The notes beneath the pieces are model-generated. The model searched no databases and was not told where the DNA came from. It saw nothing but the letters and a program-made list of their open reading frames with translations. From Akebia trifoliata (taxonomy: Eukaryota; Streptophyta; Magnoliopsida; Ranunculales; Lardizabalaceae): 64,000 nucleotides of DNA. The position numbers and the translations under genes are program-made. The stretch lies in NCBI GenBank assembly GCA_017979445.1, contig CM030714.1:992001-1056000 (forward strand), read 5' to 3'. Shown here in pieces: positions 55,834 to 64,000 of the stretch; within the stretch, counting starts at the first letter, position 1; each line of letters opens with the position of its first letter.

Positions 55834-56045
55834 CCCAAAACTATTCGTTTTCAAATTCTTCAATGTACCATTAACTATAGTTTGCCCCACTAAAAAAAAA
55901 AAAAATCCCGACTCCAACCCTAGATGCATCGTCAATTAAAGTGGGTCTAAATCATGTTCTAATTTCTATAATCAATAATATAGTATAATTCAAATTTTAA
56001 AATCAATTTCAATAATTTGCTTCAAAACAATCCATAATAATAATA

Positions 56046-56222
56046 AAAGAGTCGTGCAAGAGTGACCTCAAGATTGAATCTCATATCGCACATCTTGATG
56101 TGAAAGTAGATAGAAATCATAAATACTTTTTCACTCGTATCCGAAGAAAATCTACGACTCCATGCACTTTCAAGTCGGTGTGTGTGATGTGAGGTCGAAC
56201 TCGAGGTCACTTCAGCATTATT
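56046..56222. mobile_element. Fold-back element (TGACCTCAAG family), about 177 bp, upstream of the 56.5 kb gene
   Basis: The left arm AAGAGTCGTGCAAGAGTGAC, CTCAAGATTGAATCTCATATC, GCACATCTTGATGTGAAAGT and ATCATAAATACTTTTTCAC pairs with the right arm CATGCACTTTCAAGTCGGTGT, GTGATGTGAGGTCGAACTCGA and GGTCACTTCAGCATTATTTT. It ends about 265 bases before the start codon of the next gene, so it may lie within its promoter. Confidence 0.8.
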
Positions 56223-56486
56223 TTAAAAAAAAATTATGAAATAAGAATCTATCCATAGGATTAATTATTAATTTACATTTTCAGTAGACCTAGACGTTCA
56301 TGAATAGTGGGCCCAAGAGTATACCACGTGTCAAGAATATAGGTATAGGCTTTTCCCAACTCTTGGAGCAGGGAATTTGCTCCCCAACTTATCACAGCTT
56401 CTGAGAGAATTGGAGAGAAAAAGGAGCTTTTATTACTTCTCTCTCTCCTATTCTTTAATGCTTGTAGGGTTCCTGTAAACGGAACC

Positions 56487-57556
56487 ATGTGCGCTGCCCA
56501 AGAAAAAAAGCAAGGAAGAAGCTTCATACCACCCACCACTCCTCACACCTCTCCCTCTCTCTCTCTGGGAGGATCTTCTCCAATGGAGAAACCCAGATTT
56601 GAACCAGAAGCCCAAACATCTCAAGCATTATCTCCTAGTAGTAGTGGTAGGAGAACCAACGATCCCAACTCTCCCGAGTTCGAGTTCTGGATGATTAGAA
56701 ACCCATCTTTCCCCCAACCCCATCTCCTCTCAGCTGACGAATTGATCGTCGATGGCGTCCTTCTCCCTCTCGACCTAATCTCTCATCACTCTGACCCATC
56801 TAACTCAGACACCAAAATCAACCTTTCTGAAACACCCAATCCGGAACCAGAATCAGACTCCATTCCTGAACACGGTCCAGGACCAGAGTCATCGACCGCG
56901 TTATCGACATCGAAGCGATGGAGAGACATCTTCAAGATAGGTGACAAGAAAACCTCCAATAACAAAGAAGACAAAGGCAGAGACAGAGACAGAGACAGAG
57001 ACAAAGAGAAGAAGAGAGAAGAAAGATTAGTAGCGGTGCGAGCACAGGGGCTGAGCTCAACATCAATATCTGGCCATTTTTGCGGAGTCGTTCGGCTGGA
57101 AATAGTGGAAATCGGCCTAAAATGGGGAGTGGAGCGGCAACTCGGAAGGTGAGTAGCGCACCGTGTTCACGCAGTAACTCGTCGGGTGAGTCGAAGTTGA
57201 GAAAGTGGCCAAATAGTCCGGGTCGAGGTGGTGGGATCCATTTGGGTAGGAGTAGCCCCGTTTGGCAGGTTAGGCGTGGAGGTTCGGGTGTGAAAAGATC
57301 CGAACCTGTGGTTCGGAATGGTAAGACCGGTGGTGGTGGTGGTGGTGGGAGGGGTAGGGTTTTGAATCTTAATGTTCCAATGTGTATTGGTTATCGTCAA
57401 CCATCGAGTTGTAGAAGCGATGAGAACATTTTGGTTGGTGGCCGCGCTGGTGGTGATGGACGGTCCAGCAGCGGCGGCGCTGGTGATAGTGGACAGACCA
57501 GCGCAGGTGTTAAGTTATTTAACCTGCGCACCCTCTTCTCTAAGAAAGTGTATTAA
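56487..57556 (+). pseudogene. Plant-specific Ser/Arg/Gly-rich protein gene with one frameshift
   Basis: The first frame (56487-57152) encodes an N-terminal half with PEFEFWMIRNPSFPQPHLLS, ADELIVDGVLLPL and SKRWRDIFKIG, then an acidic/basic RDRDRD-EKKREE stretch. The second frame (-1 relative to the first; open through about 57010 and ending with TAA at 57554-57556) encodes AELNINIWPFLRSRSAGN, SAPCSRSNSSGES, GRSSPVWQVRRGG, ARVL-like RVLNLNVPMCIGYRQ, SCRSDEN and the end NLRTLFSKKVY. I recall one continuous plant protein of unknown function with both halves in this order. The break falls in AG-rich repeats (~56970-57035) and equals a one-base loss. Both halves look undecayed, so this may be a sequence error or a recent lesion rather than an old pseudogene. 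A 12-base GTGCGAGCACAG is too short to be an intron. The start could also be the in-frame ATG at 56583. Confidence 0.7.
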
Positions 57557-57626
57557 TTATATATGTTATTAACTTTTTATATATATATATATATATATAT
57601 TTTTTGTTTTGAGTCCAACTAGCCTT

Positions 57627-57803
57627 ACTAATACAGTGAGAAAAAAAGATTTACTAAGCCTCATCCACCGTCAAAAGGACCTCGAGATACCTAAAACAAG
57701 TCTCCAAGATTCGTATGAAATGTTGTGATCTTTTTTGTGTATCTCGAGGCCTTTGACGGTGGGTGAGGCTTAATAAGGCTTTTTTTTCCTCACTATGTTA
57801 TTC
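57627..57803. mobile_element. Long near-perfect fold-back element just 3' of the 56.5 kb gene
   Basis: The left arm ATACAGTGAG, AAAAAAGATTTACTAAGCC, TCATCCACCGTCAAAAGGAC and CTCGAGATAC pairs with a right arm that reverse-complements to AACATAGTGAGG, AAAAAAAGCCTTATTAAGCC, TCACCCACCGTCAAAGGC and CTCGAGATAC. It begins about 70 bases after the stop codon and is probably inside the 3' UTR. Confidence 0.85.
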
Positions 57804-60102
57804 AGGAGGAAAGTGTTGGTTTATTGTTATATTACATAGGTATTAACCATAGCTTCTCATTCTAAAAAAGGTTAAATTTTTTATTTATGTTTGAAGTATT
57901 TGTTTCTTTCCCTATTTGTAAGGGTGGTTATGATGTGAGTGTTTGATTAATCTTCCTTCCATAAGAGGGAAACTTACATACTTTTAATGGCATGGCCCAT
58001 GGGATTTGTAAAATATATTTAGATCAACTCTAGTATTTGGGATGAAGTTTAGAGGAAGACAGTGTTGTCGACAATATGCCGATTGATGTTTATAAACCTT
58101 TTACATCCAAATTCTTTGAATTGGTATGAATTTCTTACAAAAGCATGCCAAAATTTTACCTACGCCCCAATCTTCTATTCTTGGATATCAGTTTGGTATT
58201 TGCTCAAGAAATTTTGATGTCAAATTTATGATTTATCGATTTTATTTTATTTTATTTTTGAAATCAAACAAAAGAAATAGAGAAATACCTTTGATGGTTC
58301 TTGTTCTTTTATTGATGCATCTTTATGCTCTTTCTTTATTTTTAATGATCGTGATCGTGGTTTTTGTGAATCTACAAAGTCACTTTGAAAACTGTTAGGG
58401 TAATGTAATAGGATATATGATGCAATGTAACAGAATGTATTACAATACATCAAATCAAATCTTAATAAAAGCAAGGGATTCGGATCTTGACTTTGTTTAC
58501 TGAATAGCTTTAATTGGGATCTACCTTAGGATTCCTTAGGCTCCAAATAAGTCCTCCTTAGGGTATTGTGCTCAATCAATCTATTAATCAAATCTTTTGA
58601 TTTAACAAAAGAATGCTGATTTTGTGATTCAACTGGACAGAAAAATTCAAAAACTCACTGATGTGACATGTGCAAGGAAATGTAAATTTTTTTACATTGA
58701 GATACATAATTGTGCGTGTTTATGGAGATGTGGAGTTGTATATCGTGAGCCAAAAATCTACGTTTCTTTTGCACATGCCACATCGGTGAGTTTTCTACTT
58801 TCAAAGGATAATTGGTGCAAACAAGTATGTGTTACTGTTGTGAGATGTGCTCGGAGAGCTAATCGAATCATGTAAATCTTTGTGTTCATTTTAATTCAAT
58901 TTTTGCTCTTGTTATTTCTTTACAAAACAGTCTCTTAAGGATTATTAATGTGAAGTAGAAATAGAATACTTCATCAAATAAGGTCAAGTTAAAGCATATA
59001 AATTAAAATATTTGAAAACTATTAGCAAAAGCATGGGAATGACAATTTTGCCCTGCCCCCTAAGAGTCCTTTGGAGTTCGGCTTTCCACGCCTTTAAACG
59101 GTTTGAAGACGATTTTGACATAAAAAATGAAAAATCGAAGTAGTTTCAATTTTCAAGGAGGAGATGGTTTTGATGTTATGTGGGCATTGATTATCTAAGC
59201 ATTTAAAAAATATATATATTAAATTCAAAATATTTAAATGTATATAATATTTATTATGTAAAAGGCTAATACACTCTTTTTTTTTTTTATTAAAAGATAA
59301 AATGAGAAGGGGTATTAGGAAAAAATAAAGTATTGGATAATACTAACATCCCCAATATATATATATATATATATATATATACACCCTACCCCTTAAAAAA
59401 GTTTATATTAACACCCCAACATTTGCTTGTCTCAATTGTTTTTCATTTTAACTAAAGTGTAACACGTAAAATGTAGGAAAAATTGAAATTTTCCCAATTT
59501 GATCGAGGAAAAGGAAAATAAAAATGTGTTAAAGGCAATACAAGGCAGGGCAGGGCTTAGAAATACTACGTGGGATGAGGATGGGCTAAAAAAATTAAAC
59601 ACGAGTTAGGGTTGGAATGAACATAATTAATCGGGCTAGAGGTTGAAATGAATTGAGTTCGGATTCAATGATTTTTATTTGATGTCAATACTAGGTTCTA
59701 AATACTCTTTGATATAAAATAAATAAAGTTTTCTTAGTGAAACAAAATATATAATATAATTTACATTTTTAATCAAATGTAATAATAAAAAAATTAAATA
59801 TGTGTTGTTTAGAAAAAAAAAAAAGGTTTCCTGAGAAGAATCAATGTGGGAATCTCGAGGAATCGATTGAAGCATTTTTCTTCACTCTGTGTTTAGTTTA
59901 CTCCCCCATTCGCAAACTCTTCTCTCTTGCAGAGGTGCGGTGGAGGCGACGAAGACGAAGACGAAAACGAAACCTCCTTCACTTTTGATCTCTACTTGGA
60001 ACTGAAAGTCTGTGTTTGATTATCTGATAACCATTGGTGGAGTCGAAGACCTAATATTGAATCCAAGTAGTTTCGATCCTCAAATCGCAGAGAACAAGAG
60101 AG
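57804..60102. other. Intergenic region and 5' flank of the uL4m gene
   Basis: No gene was recognised. It holds a fold-back element (58643-58802) and a (TA)n run. The last ~150 bases are a purine-rich leader (GGAGGCGACGAAGACGAAGACG) just before the uL4m start. Confidence 0.4.
58643..58802. mobile_element. Fold-back MITE-like element, about 160 bp
   Basis: The left arm AAAAACTCACTGATGTGACATG, TGCAAGGAAATGTAAATTTTT pairs with a right arm that reverse-complements to AGAAAACTCACCGATGTGGC, ATGTGCAAAAGAAACGTAG, ATTTTTGG. The GAGATACATAA and TATATCGTGAG words lie around the centre. Confidence 0.75.
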
Positions 60103-63100
60103 ATGGCTGTATCGATCTCGAGAAATATTTTACGCTCTTTAGGATCTTTATCTACTCTCAATCGCTTTGAATCCTCAACTTCCAAGACATTCCATCACCA
60201 ATCTCTGTTCCGAGCTTGTAATGAAGGTGGTTCGTCTTTTCGAAGGTTCTCGACTTCCATTTTGACTCCTCAATCATGTGAAGGTTCTTTCCCTCCCGAG
60301 TTGTTATCCAAGAAGGCTGTGTTAACTCCAGATCGTACTCAAGGTTTGAAGATTTTTTTTTGCTCTCCATGTGTTTGCTTTAAACTCCATTTGAAAATGT
60401 CTCAAGATGTTGTGTAATGTAGATATTTCATGAGAATTATTTGTTGGTTGTATAGGAATATTAATGCACTCTTTCAAAAACACTTTAGAAACTATGGATT
60501 TTAAAGTAATTAAGGTGAATACAGAATGTATGGAAGTGTAACTTTAAAATGCATTCATTTGGATGGGATATTAGTTAAATTGCGCAAGAAATACCCTAAA
60601 AAGACAACTTTCGTGTTCAGATATCCATATATATGTAGATTTTGGTGAAGATGTAACCTGTAGAATTGGTGTTGAGTGGCTATGTATGATTAGTTAGGCA
60701 AGATGTTAGGATGAACCATGATTTATTATTTTGAATGTTAGGCAATCAAAAAGACGATATGTTCTTTGAATGAGCATAGTGAAGATGGAGATGTTGAGAT
60801 GGACAATGGTAATAATTAGGAAAGATACAATAAAGCAATGAGTAAAAATGACGAATAGCTCTAACAAGAGAGAAATGGAGGCTTAAAGCCGTGAGTAACT
60901 AATTACAGAGCAAGTGAAGGCGCTTTTCTAAGTCAAATTGGGGTGCCATCATGGTTTAAAATATCAGAACATATCAGCGGATACATATCAGTATCGGCCG
61001 AGACCGATACGAAACATTGAATGTTTTGGGAATTTTTCAGGTATGTATCGATCAATACGGTATTGGTTTTCTTGTTAACTGAAACATTCAATCGATACGA
61101 CATTTTAAACTTTGGTTGCTATAACTTGCACATATTAGTTATAGTCAAATTGCTTTGTAGGACAGGCCTTGCATGTCCCTGTTGAGCCCGATTCATGGAG
61201 AATGTGTAAGTTCAGTATGGGAAACCACTATAAAATGAGATAAAATGAACTCAATTGATGGAGACCATGAGTTAAGGGTGGCTCTATAATAAGAAGCATT
61301 TTGGTGCAAATTGAGGACTTTAAAAATGTGAGTGGAAGACCAAAAAATGATTTGGATGGAGGTAGTAAGGAAAGATCTGAAGACACTTTTTAAATGAAAA
61401 TATGGTTCAAGATAGAGTTCATTTGATTTTCCAATCTCAACTCTAGCATATATCTCATTAATGTTCCTCCTGTAAATTCATACCCATGTACTTTGATTGC
61501 ATAATGCATAAATTATTCCCTGAATTTAAAGGGGTTTTCTTTGACGAGTTTGTCTTTAGATGGGACTCATTATGTGATAGATAATGTTGTCTGTGATCTG
61601 TTTTTTTTTTCTTTGTGGCTGGTTATCTCGACCTCCTTTTGTATTTTGTTCGCTTTGATCAATAAATAAATACTTATCAAAAAAATAAATGGCATAATGC
61701 ATTTTACTTCCTTCAATCAGTCAATTGCAGCTCATTGTACATTTTTTATTTTTTATGAAACAAGACTATAAATGCATCTTTATTCATGTTTTCCGTTGAT
61801 TGGTGTAGGACATTACGAGGACCTAGTAATACCGGTGACAAATTTTCTAAATGAAGATAAAGGCTTCATGGTCTTGGCTGGTGATGTTTTTGATGTACCT
61901 ATTAGAAAAGATATTGTTCACCGTGTTGTGCGATGGCAGCTCGCAAAACGACGACAGGTATTGCATAGTGTTTCACTTCAAAAGCTCAAATACTCTTTTG
62001 TGTTTTTTTCTTTTATTGGTACTTGAATGATTCACTTCCATGTCTTGCTTGCAGTCTCTTTCAAACTTGTGTATGTTGAAAAATGCCTTGTTCTTAAAAA
62101 CTACAGATTGAGTTGAAATCATATATTTAAATTCCGATATAGAAGAATTCAAACTGATTCAATAATATTCATTTCTTGTTTCTTTCCTTAAGGTTTTTCT
62201 ATCCGGAGTTCATGTTTTTTTAAAAAAATATCTCAGCACAAGTCATGCTTATGAATGGTACACAGGGAACACATTCAACAAAAACTATTAGCGAAGTTAG
62301 TGGAACTGGTAGAAAGCCATGGCCACAAAAGGGCACTGGACGAGCAAGGCACGGAACATTGCGTGGTCCTCAGGTGAGCTAGTACTGTCTGCTTATTCAT
62401 CATTAAGTATGTGTTGCTCGCTCTATGGTAGCCTTCATCTCTAAGATGCTATTTAGGTAGCATACCTTCATGGAATTAATGAGAAGGTATTTTACAGTTT
62501 AGACATGGTGCTACCATGCATGGGCCTAAACCAAGAAGTCATGCAATCAAGCTGCAAAAGAAGGTTCGGCGACTAGGACTCAAAATCGCTTTGTCCGCTC
62601 GTACAGCAGAAGGAAAGGTAAGTTCCTCCATCTCTATCTCTTTGCCCCTCTACTTGTTTTAATATATTCTATATTTTTGTAGAAATATGTTGAGAATTTT
62701 CATTTATCACACGATTGAATGAAATTTTTTAAGTTCATTGTGTAAAAAATTGAAATACTTATGGAAAAATAAATATAGGATAGTACAGATATTATTTAAA
62801 ATAGATCTAATAAAAAAGTGCTTGAGATAGAATAGAACTCCTGCTTAGAATTTTTTGCTCTTTAACCATGTGGCATCCGATCTTGTTTTTGGGTCCCACG
62901 GACATGTGGTCCATATACATGGGTGGTCTTTCGGTTCATGTAACCCCATCTCTATATATACACTCTTTGAAATCTTTTCATTATGCATTATGGAAAGATT
63001 GTTTTGAACATGAGTCAAAAGATGTCTAGGCAGTTATTTCAAAGATTCCTGGGAATAGGCGTGGCTAAGTTTCATCCTAAATTGGGTTCAAAACTGCATA

Positions 63101-64000
63101 GCTCAGTTAATGTTCTGCATTACAACCATGAGTTTGTGAGTTAGATCCTAGTGTACCCACAAAAGAAAAAATTAGGTTATATATATTTCAGATGATGATG
63201 ACTCGTACTAGTTTTGAGTCATTGGTAATTGTGGAACTCGTGTCTTTCATGGATGAAGTGCGATGAATTTCAGCTATTCACTTGATACAGGAATCAATGT
63301 GGTCACAGACCTTCGATATTGCGAGGTTTCATTACATGTGTGTTCAATTTCCAGACCAACTTGATGGATCCATCCACTCGAAATTGAAATTAGGGACTTC
63401 TAATGCTTAACAGGTGTTGATTAAGTTAGTTACTAGGTCCAAATACAAATACATTTTTTTTTCTAGCTATAAAACTCTGCACTTTTCTTGCTTATAATAT
63501 ATTAGTAATTGTTGTTTTGGATTTTTATTCACTAATGCAAATTACCCATCAAACAGCTTCTGATTTTTGAGGATTTGGAGGTCCCTACCCACAAGACAAA
63601 GAACATAGTCAACTATGCCTCCCAAATGGAAAGCAGCAAAAAGCTTTTGCTGGTTGACGGTGGTCCAATAAATGAAAAGCTCAAATTGGCTACACAGAAC
63701 ATTCATTATGTCAACGTTCTTCCTTCTATTGTAAGTTATGAATTATGTTTATATTTTCTTTCTAACTTTTATTTCAAATGGAGGATTACAAATCGTCACT
63801 TGGAACAAAAGCATTTCACCTCAAATCCACCCCGATGTTGGAGGCTTGTGCCTTATTGAAAATTTGTCCTATCGCCTCTTTAAAGTTTAACCATTATTTA
63901 GGAGATCTTCTACCATGGTCCAAAGTTTTGTTCTGTTTCAGAATATTTCAGCAGCACATTCCAGTTTCGGCCAAAATTGGAAGGAACTGTTGACATGGAA
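60103..64000 (+). CDS. Mitochondrial large-subunit ribosomal protein uL4m (L4), 3' end outside window
   Basis: Five exons are visible: 60103-60343, 61809-61957, 62266-62373, 62498-62617 and 63557-63730, 792 bases and 264 residues in phase. A GTAAGT donor follows the last one. The C-terminal exon (about 35-40 residues by comparison with family length) is beyond the window, and no candidate exon is seen in 63731-64000. Residues 1-50 are rich in Arg and Ser with few acids ([17 protein letters not shown]...), a mitochondrial presequence. The uL4 core follows: [58 protein letters not shown] (KGTGRARHG ~152-160, rRNA-binding loop), [20 protein letters not shown] and [18 protein letters not shown]. 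It assembles early into the mitochondrial 50S subunit and lines the peptide exit tunnel. No defect was seen. Confidence 0.95.
60953..61117. mobile_element. Small TIR element in uL4m intron 1
   Basis: The ends GGTTTAAAATATCAG and (reverse-complemented right end) AGTTTAAAATGTCG are inverted repeats. The interior has repeated GTATCGRNCNATACG-like words (CAGTATCGGCCGAGACCGATACG, GTATCGATCAATACGG) and mirrored GAAACATTGAATG/CATTCAATCGATACG. It is short and non-coding. Confidence 0.55.
61600..61690 (+). mobile_element. Possible LINE 3' terminus in uL4m intron 1
   Basis: CTCCTTTTGTATTTTGTTCG followed by TGATCAATAAATAAATACTTATCAAAAAAATAAA resembles 3' tails of plant LINEs. There is no coding remnant, so support is thin. 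Confidence 0.3.
62618..63556 (+). other. Intron 4 of the uL4m gene, 0.94 kb
   Basis: It is non-coding. It includes the tRNA-like fragment at 63087-63170. Confidence 0.45.
63087..63170 (+). mobile_element. tRNA-like (SINE) fragment in uL4m intron 4
   Basis: A-box-like GCATAGCTCAGTTAATG and B-box-like TGTGAGTTAGATCCTAG occur about 40 bases apart, followed by CCACAAAAGAAAAAA. The arms do not form a tRNA cloverleaf, so a SINE remnant is more likely than a tRNA gene. Confidence 0.4.

Larger units (their letters stand above)
53869..56040. other. Intergenic region, no gene
   Basis: It contains an imperfect direct repeat at ~54450-54600 and a (TA)n microsatellite at 55787-55830, each listed separately. 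No protein-like frame was seen. Confidence 0.4.
60344..61808 (+). other. Intron 1 of the uL4m gene, 1.46 kb
   Basis: It contains the fold-back element at 60953-61117 and a possible LINE 3' end at ~61600-61690. There is no coding sequence apart from the flanking exons. Confidence 0.5.

Noticed and set aside
57053..57064. 12-base GT...AG intron that could join the two halves of the 56.5 kb gene
   Set aside because: Far below the minimum plant intron size. Removing 12 bases would not change the frame either.
63731..64000. Last exon of uL4m within the window
   Set aside because: No acceptor followed by a frame resembling the uL4 C-terminus was found. The exon must lie beyond the right edge.

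Overview
The window reads as nuclear DNA of a flowering plant, most likely a dicot or early-diverging eudicot. It is AT-rich, its genes are split by many GT-AG introns, and the gaps are filled with small decayed transposable elements. Seven loci can be supported as protein-coding. All intron-exon models below were built by hand from splice sites, preserved reading phase and family resemblance. No bacterial, viral, CRISPR or toxin feature was seen, and no tRNA or rRNA gene was found.

Layout. 1-3.3 kb holds an AT-rich non-autonomous element with internal tandem repeats. 3.3-4.1 kb (minus) is a small RING-type E3 ligase gene. 5.8-7.1 kb is a decayed terminal-inverted-repeat element. 9.46-11.17 kb (minus) is a secreted GH17 endo-1,3-beta-glucanase with an X8/CBM43 domain (3 exons). 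14.5-15.1 kb is an orphan promoter-like region with TGGGCY-type boxes, telomere-like boxes, a TATA box and a duplicated leader, but no recognisable gene. 18.6-25.8 kb (minus) is a 14-exon nucleobase-ascorbate transporter. 26-35 kb is gene-poor and carries SINEs and inverted-repeat elements. 35.17-43.0 kb (plus) is a 16-exon gene for the catalytic beta subunit of PPi-dependent phosphofructokinase. 44.3-45.7 kb (plus) is a 4-exon small RRM protein with a possible organelle presequence. 46-56 kb is rich in fold-back (MITE-like) elements. 56.49-57.56 kb (plus) is an intronless plant-specific Ser/Arg/Gly-rich protein gene whose frame is broken once. From 60.1 kb to the right edge (plus) is the gene for mitochondrial ribosomal protein uL4m, cut off by the window end.

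The genes do not form a pathway. They cover glycolytic PPi metabolism, cell-wall callose turnover, nucleobase transport, ubiquitination, and organellar RNA binding or translation.

The most distinctive feature is the density of short fold-back elements, at least a dozen. They fall into a few families that share a core motif (ACCATAGAT followed by a T/C tract and GGGATAC, mirrored in the other arm). Two lie just beyond gene ends, one is nested with arms that are themselves hairpins, and one sits in an intron. Other points worth checking are the frameshift in the 56.5 kb gene, a 23-C run near an intron 3' end in the phosphofructokinase gene, and the orphan promoter at 14.5 kb.
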